A stretch of 64,000 nucleotides of DNA from Amaranthus tricolor (Eukaryota > Streptophyta > Magnoliopsida > Caryophyllales > Amaranthaceae), in contig NC_080063.1 in the NCBI RefSeq assembly GCF_026212465.1, positions 5,620,043-5,684,042 of the forward strand. Reading direction: 5' to 3'. The position numbers and the translations under genes were made by a program. The notes below the pieces were generated by a model. That model was given only the letters and a program-made list of their open reading frames with translations. It searched no databases and was not told the DNA's origin. Positions 9,906-23,716 of the stretch are shown here, in pieces (the stretch's first letter is position 1; every line of letters begins with the position of its first letter).

Positions 9906-12900
9906 ATGGGATTTCATGGTTTGATTGTGCTTCATACACCAATGATTTTGATTCTGATTTGTTTCAATGGCTTAACGAATTATACTTTATTGTTTAGGTG
10001 AAAAGAGTCGACCTAGCAAGAAGCACAAATCATCCAAGGTTCTAAAATTTTCATTAGGGATTTCTCGATTCATTTTTTCCCTAATTTTGTCCTAATTATG
10101 TGTTTTTTCGTATTCTGTTGTTGTTCTGATAGGATGATCATCATCATCATCGAAGTATGCCTGAAGATGGGAATGCTTACTTTAATCAGGATGATAATGA
10201 TGATGATCGTAATCCTGACGGTTTGTCCATCTCACTCCTTTTTTTTAGAAAAATTGATAATGCAAAAAACTGTGAATTGAATTGGAAACCCTAATTGGGT
10301 AATGCCTTAAAAATGATTTTGTTGGGATGACTGAGATTGTTTTTTCCTTGGTGTTTATAAGGTGAGCCTAAAAGGACAGATTTTACTAAGCTGGAACTCA
10401 AGCCTGATCATGGCAATCGTCCCTTGTGGGCGTGTGCTGATGGCCGCATTTTTCTTGAAACTTTTTCGCCTTTGTACAAACAAGCTTATGATTTTCTCAT
10501 TGCAATTGCTGAACCGGTATGCAGGTATACCATTTATTCTATCATCACCGTTTCATTTCTTCAAGTGCTTTTCTCGCGTTTGATGACATGATAGATAATC
10601 CTCTGTGCCATTAAATTTGCTGCACTTCATTCTGACAGATGCGTTGTGATATTCCTGTATATCACCCCCTACTCTATTAATTTTTATTGTTCTCAGGCCG
10701 GAATCGATGCACGAGTACAACTTGACTCCACACTCATTGTATGCTGCTGTTTCCGTTGGTCTGGAAACAGAAACGATTATAACAGTCTTAAATAAGTTGT
10801 CCAAGACTAAGCTACCCAAAGAAATGATCGAATTTATTCAAGCGTCTACTGCCAATTATGGTAAAGTGAAGCTTGTGCTTAAGAAAAATCGATACTTTAT
10901 TGAATCTCCATTTCCAGAGGTATTTGGTAGTCATGGAAGTAGTTTAATCCATGTAGTTTTATTTATCCAATGTTTATACTATGTATTGGTCTGCAGGTAT
11001 TAAAGAAGTTACTCAAAGATGATGTCATTGGGAAGGCAAGGATTTCTACAGAGGTGTGAATACTCTATGTAGTCATTTCATTTTCTCATGCAGGTGTCTT
11101 GTTTTATAATATGCTTGAATGACTTGCGTTCTAGGGAAAACACCTTTGGAGGACCATGTTGGAGAGTAGTTTTGTAAAGTAGGTTTTTTGATTGATATCT
11201 TGGTTTAATGGCTGGTTAAAGTACTCGTCATTGATAGCTTGTAGCAACGTCGTTCCTACATGTTCATTAGTTTTTTCCATAGTGAGTACATGATGACGCT
11301 GTGGTGGCATTTTTTACTTTCATATTCTGCTTCACTTAACAACGTGGTTTTCATTTATAGGCTGCTCATGGGACAGATGGATTCACTGTCAGCAAAGCAT
11401 TGAGTGAGATGGGAGGTGGACACGATGATTTGCTTAGTGAAGCTGAGTTGGCAGCTGTAGCTGAGGAGAAAGAAACTCATGCATTTGAAATTGACCCTGC
11501 TCAGGTAAATTGTAATCTTACTTATGTTTTTAGCGCAGCCTCAGTAAAATAGGGCTTTTCTTCCATTTCAAATTTCACATTACATTTATGAGTGCTTTTT
11601 AGTTTTTGTTCGTAAATTATTTAAGGAATCTTTATTGCATGTTCATGTTCGTAAATCAAGGAATCTTGATTTGTTCATAAGTGTGCCTAAGCTCATCTTT
11701 CAATTTTCTATACTCATGACACACACTCCAACTCTTCTCTTGTTTTTATGATTTCTTAAGTAATGCGTCTAAAATGTCAGGAGAAGTTTCCAAGGAGGTA
11801 GATGCTTTTGTTATCTTTATTGCTAGCCCATGTCCATAAAGCAAGGAAGAATTTGGTTATATGATTTGTTCACATTGATGTGAAGAGTTTGTGAGATTGG
11901 AGGCAAACTTCATATATTATGTGAATATAGATGTAACACATTGCTACTGTGTTAGTGGTTGTATGTTACTTTGTAGATCCTATAATGTGAATCAGGGTTG
12001 TTAAAATCGAGATCCTACATAAAATCAGCGAGGGGATAGGGTTCGTAAATCATAGGATCGTAAGTTATAAATAAAGATTTAATTGACTTATCTTTTAAGT
12101 TATTAAAATATATTTATTTGTAAGCAAAAGCTTGGACAATTTTTTTATGATTAAGACTACCCAGGACAAATTTTTTATGATTAAGACTACCCTTGTAGGT
12201 GCAGATCGTTGGATCATAAGATTGTAGAATCGTATTATGATCTTATCACCCATATTCTTGATATAAATATCCTACTTGAGATCCCGATCACTTGCCAGTT
12301 TTTGGATCGTAGAGTTGTGGAATTGTAGATCAGAATTGGAAATTTAGTAACCATGATGTGGATCATGCATTACTCATTTGTGTGTGTGAACTGTGAAAGC
12401 AAAGTATCCATGTATATGTGTATCTATTATAACTTTCAACACATCCTTTCAACATATCATTTTTTGGGGTGTCTTTTAGGCTTATATTGTTATACATTGG
12501 TTTGATTGTTTTATCCTAGTTCAAGCACCATATTTCTATAGTGATACACGAACCTTGTGTTCTAATCTTATTTTTATTTTTTGGATGCATTTTTTGGGTG
12601 CGTTTTTGGGCCTCAGGAGACCGCTTTTTGAATGTACATGCTGGTAGAAAATTTAGGAAATTTAAAACATGCTTCCTTTGCCAATAGCGTTGATGTTTAT
12701 ATTTGTGATTGATGTAGGTTGAAAATGTTAAGCAACGATGCTTGCCAAATGAACTCAATTATCCAATGTTGGAGGAATACGATTTCCGCAATGATACGGT
12801 GAGCCATTTTTACATGAACAAGCCAGTTTCCATTATATAAATGTGCACGTGGTAAATGAGAACTTTATGACAACATTAATTGTTGATCCGAGGGAGGACC

Positions 12901-15900
12901 TTGAGGCGATTGCTCGTGTCTAGGATTTTTCATAACAATTTTAGGGTCGCTGAAACCTAAAACTTTCTAATCAAACAAATTTATAATGTACCGTAAATTC
13001 TAACTAATAAGTAATATTAATAGCAAGTACGAGATTTTGTATCCATAGGGGGGCGAGCAAAGCTAGAACGTTAGCTAAGCTAGTGATGATTATATATTTT
13101 TGTGGTTTTTTGATATGGTATCAATCAAGACAACAAGCAAAAATAAAGCTAAAAACAAGGTAAATGAACTAAAAACAAGAAAAATCTTGCTTGGTGATAA
13201 TCTTGTCATCAAGGTTAATGTTCTCTTGTACTTGCCGGTAAATTCACCTGAAAGCCCCTACAAAATATGAATTTGGTGGTGAAGAATTTTGAAGGGAAAT
13301 CTTGGTGTCCTTCTTGAGCTCGTTGTGCTTCACTAACTTGTTCGTATCTTCCTCTAGAAGCCTGGTTGTATGTTCCCAACTTCCCGTTATCTCTTCTCTT
13401 CACCAGCTTGCTCCAGCCATGATGCTTTTAGTAAATAAAGATTGTCCATATGACTAAGACTTGCAGGTAATCAACCTAAGTATTTGACTCTGAATGTAAA
13501 GACAAGGAAAAAGTTCCTTCAACTAAAACCCTAACTGTCATGATCCCAAAATGGTGTTTCTTATGTGTCTGATCACACATGTTTGTGTAATGATTTATGT
13601 TGATTGAACTTGCCAGCTATTATAGCTTATATTTAGTCAATAAAAGATGAATACTTGATTCAGTCACCGTTATCTGCAGGTCAACCCTGATCTTGATATG
13701 GAACTGAAACCTCATGCACAACCGCGACCTTACCAGGAGAAGAGTCTTAGTAAAATGTTTGGGAATGGTGAGGTCTTCCGTTATATTTATGCTTATGACA
13801 GAGATTTAATATTAAATCTAAGGAAATTCGTTGAGTTGGTGTTTTCATTGAATTTTAAATGTGTTTAGTGCTGTGTTTATCTTTTGCAGGTAGAGCAAGA
13901 TCTGGTATCATTGTTTTACCATGTGGTGCTGGGAAGTCTCTCGTTGGTGTATCTGCAGCTTGCCGTATAAAGAAGAGCTGCCTTTGTCTAGCCACAAATG
14001 CTGTGTCAGTGGACCAATGGGCATTCCAGTTTAAACTTTGGTCTACTATAAAAGATGAGCACATATGCCGTTTCACTTCTGATAGTAAAGAGAGATTTCG
14101 CGGAAATGCTGGAGTAGTTGTGACAACATATAACATGGTTGCTTTTGGAGGTAAGCGTTCTGAAGAATCTGAGAAAATTATTGAAGAAATTAGAAATAGA
14201 GAATGGGGTTTGCTGCTCATGGATGAGGTAATTACTTGCGTGAACTTCAACATTATATGGAAATAATATCCTTGAAGGCAGAGGATGACATGTCTAACTT
14301 CACATTTTGACATTATGATGGATAGGTGCATGTCGTGCCTGCTCACATGTTTCGGAAAGTCATCAGTATTACAAAATCACATTGCAAGCTTGGACTTACT
14401 GGTATTTTTTATTTTAATGTTGGGTTTATAAAATGAATGTGGTTCATCAAATGTATTTGTGCTGAAAAAGTATACCTGCTTATGATCAACAGCTACACTT
14501 GTAAGAGAAGATGAGAGAATCACTGATCTGAACTTCCTTATTGGTCCTAAATTGTATGAAGCTAACTGGTTGGATTTGGTAAAAGGTGGTTTCATTGCGA
14601 ATGTACAGTGTGCTGAGGTTTGGTGTCCAATGACAAAGGAGTTTTTTGCTGAATATTTGAAGAAAGAAAATTCCAAGAAAAAGCAGGTATAATGATTGTT
14701 GCACTCGCTGAATTGTTTCTCTCTTGAAAAAATGTTTGGTCCTTTCTCTTGCCCTCTTTTCATTTTACCGAAGTGTAGATTCCTGAATTAATTACTAAAT
14801 AGTTATTCTTTCAGTCTACCTCATAGCAACAGCAGGTTTTCATTCTCAGGTGAGGGAGGGGAGGGGGGGCAGTCGAGGAAGGCAATGCCTGTCACTCCAA
14901 AGTTGTGACTTTTCTCTATAGTTACTTGTAGTTCTCTAACTCTTTGTTTAGAGGTTGCAGATGGTGCTTAGCATCACTCTCTACAATGTTGCATTGTTTT
15001 TCATCCAAAGTTGCTTACTTAAGAGTGTTGCTTGTTTCCATAATCAAATGTCATTGTCCTCCTCCCACCTGATTAAAATTTTAGAGCCGTCAGTGGTGGG
15101 GGGGTAATGATGGTTGATGGTGTATTGATCTTAGAGGTTTCCGTTGTTGGTGATGGTGGTAAATGGTTCATTAAGCTTAGAGAAATTGAAGATGAAAATG
15201 AAGGGGTTGATTTCTTTGCAGGCCTAAAACCTAAAACACAATAGAGAGAAATTCATGTGCTTTGTTTTATGTTTTTTTCCTCGAAACAAGATTATATTAT
15301 TTTTTGTAAAATGAAACAACCAAACATGTTTTGTTTTTATTTGCAAAAGATAAGTAGAAACTAACAAAACCAAAATAGTTTGGAATTGAGCCTTAGGTTA
15401 CATTGCCATAGTGTTTGTTTCAATAGCCAACCACCATAGAATTTCCCCCATTTGTGATATTCTAATCATCTTTCTTTCACTCTCTATCTTCTCCCCTACT
15501 CCATATGGTGTTCTACATGTGCATAACAAATTTTTTGGTTTCATATGGTACAATAACGTGTACAACGTACAAACTACAATATTAGGTCTGTATGGGCTAT
15601 CCTGAAGAAGTTTTAGTTGTGTGGCTATTGTTTTGCAATTTCTTTTTTTTGCTTAGACCATTTTGAACTGAATGGTGACAAAATTAGCTTCACTGGTCAA
15701 TTGAATGCAGGCTTGGAGATCCTTGTTGCAAATAATTCTCTAGAATTTTGCCCATCTCTATTTGAATATCTGCTTGAAACTAGGAACATGATCCTCAATC
15801 TGATTGTTGATCTTTGCGCTAGATACTTAGATACCATCTCGTCAAATGTTTTATTTTCAACAAGCATATGTATAATCTGTATAATTGAATGATGATAAAC

Positions 15901-18900
15901 CAAATTGTTAAAAATGCTGACCAAACGATATATTGTGGTTTATATCAAGAGTTTCAAATGTATTTAATTTGAACTACTAGACCTAGTGTCATGAACTCAA
16001 CAAGGTCAGATCCTCTTTGTTTTATATGTTTCATCTGCAAGAGTACACTGTCATGCAGCTCTTCTCTCTGCCAACTCAAATTTTGCTTGTATGCTTGTGC
16101 TTTTTAGATAATACTTCCTCCGTTCCATAATACATGCTCTTATTACCTATTTTGGTAGTTTCACAATACTTGCACTCTTTTCATCTTTGGAAAAAAGCAA
16201 CTCAATAACTCTATTTTATCCCTACTTTATTCTCACATCATTACTTTTTCACCTACCATCCAAAGGAAGGTAAAATGGACAAAAATGCATTGAAAGTGAT
16301 TTTTATTAATTCTTGTGCCACCATCCAAAGGTGCAACTAATTCGGAATGGAGGAAATAGTAGATTTTAATCCTTTCTCTTTAATATCATTTTCTTTTGAT
16401 GCCTTTTGCCTGGTCACTGATGAAAAAATATAATAAAATTTGAAAATTAATAGCTCTAAATATCATCTCTGTAGTTTATAGAAGTTTGCTCAGACATCTA
16501 GATGTGACTAGTAACTTATCCATCCTTATGTTTTTCGTGATCCAGTCTTTTATTGCTGTTGCCAATTTGATTTCAGGCTTTATACGTGATGAACCCTAAC
16601 AAGTTCCGAGCTTGTGAGTTTCTAATTCAATTTCACGAGCGGGAGCGTGGTGACAAAATAATTGTTTTTGCTGATAATCTTTTTGCTCTCACGGAGTATG
16701 CCATGAAGCTTAGAAAGCCTATGATTTATGGTGCTACCAGGTACTGTTGGTGTCTTATTCTGATATATCTTGTCCAATCTGGTAATTACTTTGTCGCTCT
16801 TATTTTATTTTGTTTGTTTTTGAAGCCATGTTGAAAGGACTAAAATTTTAGAGGCCTTCAAAACTGGGAAGGATGTGAATACTGTATTTTTGTCAAAGGT
16901 ATCTAGCATTTTACTGAATTATTTCATCTTCTCTAAGTCTTCTACAATACATTGGAAAATGTTTGTACACACTTTTATGTTGCATCATTTTCATGTATAT
17001 TTCATAGACCGTGGGCTTTGTAAAGTTTAGGTGTCTATTTTATAGGCCCTAGGCTTGTCCCATCAACAACATTCCAATACCCCAATGCGTAGTGCAAAAA
17101 TGTGGTTTCGGTCATGATTGCAGTATAGCTGACCCTTTGAAATTGTTGTGTGGTAATGGTCATAATATGGTGGTGCTGGGCATAATGTGGTTGTTGTAGT
17201 GCAAGCTATCAGTTGAGATTATTAGATAATCATTGAACCAGCCAAAAAATGTAGTTTTTTTTTACACCTTTATGATGCTAATAATATCAGTTCGATATAT
17301 TCAAAAACCTTCATAACTCGGTCAATATGGTACAAAGTGGCCTTTTTTTCACCTCCCTAGGCTTGTTCCATCTATCTAAGATATATTAAGGCTAGCTGTT
17401 TTGGATGTTAAGAGGGGGAGAAACATTCTACACTAGCTATTTGAGATTCAAACTTGGGATCCGTTGTCATCAAGTTCCTCGTCCACTACCCCAAGTTATT
17501 CTTTGAATTCATTTGCACATTTAGTTTACAGTGTTCTCTCTTTCTCATTCATCAAACTCTTCTCCTCCTGCCTCAAATTAAATCTCTGTGAGACTAAACA
17601 TTTATTAATCAAATTTGGAAAAGGCTTATGAAAAGTTTCATTCTCCTCTAGAAAGTTTTAGATTTCATTGTTTTTGTAGCTACTAGCTACTTTATTATTT
17701 TGCATAAGTGTTCTCAATTGAACCATTATGTGAAAATTAATCTCTTCTGGTGAATTCTTATAGAGTAGTTTACTTCATTAAACTGAATATTTCTATCTTT
17801 ATGCTACACTGCCCAATTACTAGTTTCCTGGTGCAGTCTCTTTAATTATTGGGTTTTTGAGAGGGATCTTATGGCCTTATATGTTAGCATTTCATTTTCA
17901 TAGCTGTTTTCAGGAGCTTCCAGAATCAGATATCAAACGTTTAATTCATTAGTTTGTTTTGTTATGCATTTAGATTTCTAGAAAATATGGCATTAGAAGC
18001 TAATATTGTTGTTCTTGGGATGCACAGGTTGGTGATAACTCAATAGATATACCTGAAGCAAATGTGATCATCCAAATTTCATCACATGCTGGTTCAAGGC
18101 GTCAAGAAGCTCAACGTCTTGGTCGTATTCTTAGGGCAAAAGTACGTTTTTCACTTTCTTGTCATTCACATTGTACTTGGGTATCAAGAATCAGGGTTAG
18201 TTTGTATTGAAGCAGCTGAAAACTCTAATTTGTTTGCCTGTAAATGTTCGAAATCTGGCTTTGTACCATTGGCATGATGGTCAAAATTCAATGAATAACA
18301 GATTTGTTGCCTTGCAAGTTGGTCTTTATGGGCTTTTTTGACTAAGTTGTGGGGTTAGATGCATCCATTGTGCTCTAGTTCTTGGGGCTAGTTAAAGATG
18401 ATACTCATCCAAATGAGACTTTGACATTTATGTCTCCAATTTTTTGCTAAAAGTATTTTGTTGCAAGATTTCAGAAATTGAAACTAAGTGGCTTCAGTCT
18501 TTTCACCTTACCTTTATCGCTCTAGCTGCTGTCTTTTGAGAATGATTCTTGTATAATTGACAGGGTCGGCTTGAAGATAGGATGGCCGGAGGAAAGGAAG
18601 AGTATAATGCCTTCTTTTATTCACTTGTTTCAACCGACACACAGGTAATGTCTAAAATTGATTGTGACCGACTTTTTGGAGAAACTTATATGTTTTACTT
18701 AAATTCTCTTTTTTGAAATGTAGGAGATGTATTACTCAACTAAAAGGCAACAGTTTTTGATTGACCAAGGTTACAGTTTTAAGGTACTATCCTGGGTATT
18801 CTGCTTTATGGCAATATTTTTGTCGTGTAAAGATGTATAGCATGTGATCATGTGAAGGTTTTCTTGATTACCAACTTTCATTAGACTGTTTGACATGCAG

Positions 18901-21447
18901 ACAGCAAAGCAAAAGAAGCTCTCAACCTTGTTATGTATCGATTGTGATTTTCTTGTTCGAGTCTTGAAGGCCTTTCCATCCTTGTTATTTACTTGCACCA
19001 CTTTTTACCTTTTTTAGCTGCTAATGAGTTTATGGTTAAGTAAACTATCTTTTTTTTAATTGGTTGCATCTCTGATTGTGGATCAAATAGAGACAGGGAG
19101 GAGTTGTAGTTCTAATAATGTGAATGGTATAATTTCTGAAAATCGGCCAGACAATTGGCTACTCTTTCTGAATTCTTTTTATTTGGTTTTATGGAGATCT
19201 AATAAGTTAATTCTGGCTGAAAGTGACTTAGGTTGTTTTGATTAAATTTTAAATCATTGGAAGTTTCATAGATGTGAGGTTCCCTCTGGAGTTGCTCTTC
19301 ATTTACGATAACGAAAGCATATTTAGTACAAACCCAATTATAATCCACAGCTTAAGTACATGTGCTGCTAGCTTGCTTAAATCTGTCTTGCTGTACTTCC
19401 TCCATTTAGAATACTCACGATATTATGACATTTTGATGAATTTTTTGAACTTTTAGTTTGAATCGCATTCTCTTTTGTGCTCGACATTTTTCCATAATAT
19501 GAATTTGTTCTAGTGCTATGTTCATTAGTTAAGTATCATGATGGTTCATTTCTGTTGTAGGTTATAACTAGTCTGCCTCCTCCTGATTGTGGGGCCGCAC
19601 TTAGTTACCACACACTGCAGGAACAGTTGGATCTCCTGAGGAAGGTATTTAACAGTCATCTTCTGAATGCATTTTCTTTATGTCTTTCTAGTAAGACACT
19701 TTTCTTCATTATTTGTTGCTTCTGAATTGATGCAATTATGTGCAACTATTATGAAGCTAGTATTATGTTTTGGTTTATATTTTGAGCACTGTTCACTGCA
19801 ATGGCAAGGTACTGTTGAAAATTGAATTTCATCTGTTGGATTTCAGGGTAGAAATATAATGCACTTTTGAAAATTTTGGCAACAGGTGCTAAGTGCTGGG
19901 GATGATGCTGTTGGTCTAGAGCAGTTGGAAGAGGATGCCGACGAGGTAGCCCTCATGAAAGCACGTCGAACCATGGGATCGATGAGCGCCATGTCGGGTG
20001 CTAATGGGATGGTATACATGGAATACAAGTAAGTATATCTCGAATTCACAAGAAGTTATTTTTACATTAAATATCCTCGTATGACTTCCGCAACTTAGCT
20101 ATCACGTCAGGGCTTTAGTTAACATTTCACCGATAAAAGAGTTGCATATTTATGGCCAGGTTTCCTTTTTTTAAGAGGAATACTTTGAGGTGAAAAGTAT
20201 GCATGCAGGCAATCGTATCTGAAATTTGAACATGAATTGATTTGAGTATATGTGTGCCTTTCTGTCTATTGACCAGCAGACTTATATATTTATTGTGTTA
20301 TTATTGGCTTGGCCTTGTTATAAGCAAAATGGAATGGGGATGCCTACGGAATTGGTATAAAATTTTAAATTCAATAGTGGTTAAAATAGTTATCCAAAAT
20401 TATGAAATGAGTTCTCATAATTAAATTATAATGTATGATACATCCACAAGCAGTTGGATTTTCATGCTTAATAGGCGTTCTTGGGATACAGAAACTTCAG
20501 ACACACTTATGTATTACGCATTCGGCCATAGCGGCTGAGTTTTAGCCTTTGAAATGACAGGAAAATAAGTTAGTGGATGAAAACATGCCATTAAACTTGA
20601 GAGGTGCGGCAATAACCGATGTCAGCTATTCCTTTGCCTGTGATGACAAGATTACTTTCTGTTGTAAGTTTCACATATGGCATGAAATCAAGTGATAAGC
20701 TATGATCAACTGAAAAAATGTTAATTAAAAAGTTAGGAGTTGGTGAACGCTCGGACTTGTTTGAGACCACTGTGTGAGAGCAGACTAGAATGAAACATAA
20801 CCTTTCAATAAGAGAAAGTTTAATCTGGTAAAATAAGTTGATAACGAGCTAGGAACGAACATGATAAGGGTGACTATTATACTCTGATGAAGCATCATTT
20901 GTAATTGATGAATTGGGACTATGGCTGTGAGTATTTCTTCTAGATGACTTGTATGATTACATGGTCATACACATGCAAAGTTATCAGGATCGATCGAAAT
21001 GTTAGAATCATATCATAGGATCGTACGATCCTACAAATAAACTTTATAATGCTCAAATTTTACCTATCATAACTATGCATTCAAAAGTTAATTTTGTGAA
21101 CTAATATTTGTTTGACTTAAATGAGAACTTTTTATCTCCAAACTTCTTATTTTGTTCTTGGAGAGAAATCAATGCAACTGCCACTGTTGATTCTCAGACC
21201 TTAATCCTAGCCTTAGGTGTAACTTAGCCATCATCTCATAGTAATGAATGAGTGACTGCTATTATTACATTGATCCTTAATTAGAGCCTTGATTATGCTT
21301 TACTAAGCTTTAATTAACAGCCCCGTTTTTTATGGTTTCTACTTATTGTGCAGCACGGGACAAAAGAAACAAGGAATGGCGCAGTTGAAGAAGAAGCCCA
21401 AAGATCCATCCAAGCGCCATTATCTTTTCAAAAAGCGACATACGTAG
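9906..21447 (+). CDS. XPB: TFIIH helicase subunit XPB/ERCC3, 20 exons, about 772 aa
   Basis: Exons: 9906-9918, 9998-10038, 10133-10220, 10362-10524, 10697-10919, 10997-11053, 11361-11504, 12718-12798, 13680-13767, 13890-14227, 14326-14401, 14493-14686, 16577-16740, 16826-16898, 18028-18141, 18564-18644, 18724-18783, 19561-19644, 19886-20028, 21354-21447. All join in frame. XPB is the 3'-5' ATPase/translocase of TFIIH, acting in promoter opening and nucleotide excision repair in the nucleus. Visible features: His/Asp-rich N-terminus, Walker A PCGAGKS (K about 315), DEVH box about 411-414 split by intron 10, RED motif about 442-444, and motif [10 protein letters not shown] near 610. The lysine-rich C-terminus ends KKRHT. 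Length is close to Arabidopsis XPB1. The start was chosen because a 13-nt first exon (MGFHG) joins in frame to EKSRPSKK, matching the family's short basic N-terminus. Large introns hold MITEs. Confidence 0.95.
11995..12355. mobile_element. GATCGTA-rich MITE in XPB intron 7
   Basis: It begins CAGGGTTGTTAAAATCGAGATC and ends with a stretch whose reverse strand reads GGTTACTAAATTTCCAATTC, an imperfect inverted repeat. The interior is rich in GGATCGTA/GATCATAAGATTG motifs. A relative lies at 26222-26702. A hAT-like MITE is the likeliest class, not proven. Confidence 0.45.
16114..16356. mobile_element. Stowaway-like MITE in XPB intron 12
   Basis: It starts CTTCCTCCGTTCCATAATAC and ends CGGAATGGAGGAAA, an inverted repeat of the Stowaway type. 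TA flanks both sides (16112-16113 and 16357-16358). Length is about 243 bp. It lies in the 1.9-kb intron between XPB exons 12 and 13, clear of both splice sites. Confidence 0.8.
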
Positions 21448-22326
21448 GCATCACTATTTTGAAGCCTTCGAACAGTTGAGCATCTCCAAGGATCTCATGC
21501 ATTTATCTAAGCTGGAGTGCATAAGCCTTCAAAGTTCGAACAATATCTTTTTCATACAAGTTTCAACGCGAATGTTCTGTTCCTGTTTCATAATGTGAAC
21601 GTGCCTTCTACTGTCCATGTGCTCCTGAAATTTATAGGTTTATGCCTATGTTACAAACCTGTTCGAAGCCATGACTCGAGCGATGAGCCAAACGAGAAGT
21701 ATCTTTGACATTCAATAGTTTGTATACCATATATCTTGTGGCTGTTTCAAAATGGTCTAAGAAGCTGCTACCCATATTTCCTACCCCCCGCCCCCCCATC
21801 TCTCAAAATTTTCAATACTGTTGTAAAATGGCAATGAAGTTTTACTGGCAGACTGTTTCAAAAGTAATGGAACAAGGTGCTTGTGACTTGTGAAGTCTCA
21901 TTCTAATTTACTATTTGTGATTTCCATTTTTCGGAAGAGCGAAAGATTGGATTTTGATTCGCTGTAAAAATTTGATTCGAACTCAAAACATGGATTTGCT
22001 ATATGAGGCCCGTAAATGATGTTTTTCTTTCAAATTAAACTATTTACAAAAATCTTAAATTTCGCTGGCAATCCTTAGGTTGTATGTAACATTAGGCAAA
22101 ATCAAATACAAATTACTATTATAGTTTGTAAGGGACAACAATGGATCAAATTTGGATCAACTTTGATGCACTTGTTTCAGCACTTGCGTCTATTTGCGAA
22201 TCCATGTTTTATTTTAACGATCGTTGATACCATCACCAAGACACCAATACACAACCTTTTTGATTACGGCAAGGCCAAAATATCAAGACAGGGGACCAAC
22301 TAGCCAATAGGCTAGCAAAATACATT

Positions 22327-22358
<32 letters not shown>
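21448..22358. other. XPB 3' flank, with an (ATA)n microsatellite
   Basis: The first few hundred bases probably include the XPB 3' UTR. A trinucleotide AAT run lies at about 22328-22362, directly beside the Mutator-like element. No gene is supported. Confidence 0.55.
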
Positions 22359-22363
<5 letters not shown>

Positions 22364-22368
22364 TAATT

Positions 22369-22575
22369 CAAATTACACTTATATTTTGCAAAAAACTACC
22401 TCATACAATACATTTCTTTGCAAAAGACTACCTTATAACGGTTTTTAGGGTTTGACTGTTGAAATTAACCATTGACTATCACGTGATAGTCACGTGAGCT
22501 TTTAATCCTTTCCTTCTTCTTCATTTCAGAGTTTTCCAGGCATTTGTTTCTCCTTCTTCATTCGAAAAAATCAGT
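22369..22575 (+). repeat. Left terminal inverted repeat of the Mutator-like element, with two G-boxes
   Basis: Pairs with 25240-25503. It contains CACGTG at 22480-22485 and 22491-22496, the first within the palindrome CTATCACGTGATAG. The plus-strand gene starts about 270 bp inside, so this repeat probably carries its promoter, as MuDR TIRs do. The outer part is shorter than the right end by one GCAAAAAACTACC-type unit. Confidence 0.8.
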
Positions 22576-22845
22576 AACTTCTGGAATTCGCTCCTGTCTT
22601 CCTTGCGACATCATCTTGCTGAAACTTCTAACCTTTAGAGGTATGTAGTACTACTCAATTATGATTTTGTTCTTCATTGTTGTATTTTATTTTCTCTTTA
22701 AAATTTAAATTGTTTTACAAATCTGCTTCGTTTTGCTGCATTTATTCCTATTGAATTTCCTGTTTTTTATCTTGTAATTTGTAAATTGATTGTTGTTGTG
22801 TTTGAATAATGTATTGGGGTTTCTAAAATTAGATAAATCAATAAG

Positions 22846-23716
22846 ATGAAGAAATTGAAAATCTGGAAAAAAACAAGTTGTTCGAAAAAGAAGCACTCTG
22901 AGTTGGCAACTAAGTTGGGTAATGTTACGGTAGATGAGGTGGAGCTCGAAAGATCTGATGTGGCACATGAGGTTGTGGATGAGTTGGAAAGAGCAAATGT
23001 AGATCTTGATGTTGGGCAAATGGGACCACCAAACACATATACAGGTTATAAAGAATGTTTTAAGTGTTAACCCTAGATCTAAAACAAATAACTCAGCTGC
23101 TATTTCTACTCTAAACCTTACACCAAATGAGAGAGTCCACATAGAGCAAGAAGTTTCTGTTTTTGAGGATAGCAGTGATGATGATTATAGTTGTGGTGAT
23201 GAGGATGAATATGAGAATGATTCTGATTTGTTTGCAAAAAATGTAATTTATGGTCTCGATGATGTGTTTATAGGTGATGATGAAATTAGATTGATAGTAG
23301 ATAAGGAGGTTGATGAAGAAAACAATAGAGACATTTACTTTAATGATGATGAACTGGAGTTTGATGATGATGATTTGGGTGCATTGAATGTTGATGAGGA
23401 AGGTATATGCAGCTATCCTACATTCATTCCTGATGAAGGTAAAGGAGGTAAGAAGCCTGTAACTGCTGTTCGAGAATTCAAGCAACGGAGATGTGGTAAT
23501 TGTGGTGACTTAGGTCACTACAAAAAAGGATGCAAGAATCTAACCAAACCACAACAAACAAAGATGAAGTCAAAGGGTGGAAGGCCTAAAATGGGATCTT
23601 TTTCTACGCAACAGTCCACACCAAATGATGTGCCTTGCTCCACTAGTGAACAACAAATGCAAAGTGCAACAGATGCATCTACTTCATATATAATGGATCA
23701 ACAAAGTCAAATATAG
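22846..23716 (+). pseudogene. MULE transposase-derived gene lacking the catalytic core (acidic region plus zinc knuckle)
   Basis: An ATG at 22846 opens a basic/acidic segment (MKKLKIWKKTSCSKKKHSEL). It shifts frame near 23040-23060 and continues to 23716. The second part is strongly acidic (EDSSDDDYSCGDEDEYEND and following), then has CGNCGDLGHYKKGCKN, a CX2CX4HX4C zinc knuckle, and a KSKGGRPKMG basic motif. In full MULE transposases an acidic stretch near the N-terminus precedes the Mutator DNA-binding and DDE domains, and the zinc knuckle ends the protein. Here the two ends are joined directly and no DDE or SWIM region is seen. An internal deletion derivative is the simplest reading. A short intron at the frameshift is unlikely because the spacing is only about 20 bases. 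A role in the element's biology is unknown. Confidence 0.65.

Noticed and set aside
13855..14346. 163-codon minus-strand frame
   Set aside because: It is antisense to XPB exons 10 and 11, whose sense frame shows the Walker A and DEVH motifs.
22846..23060. Short intron joining the two frames of the MULE-derived gene
   Set aside because: A GT-AG interval there would be only about 20 bases, too short for a plant intron; a frameshift is simpler.
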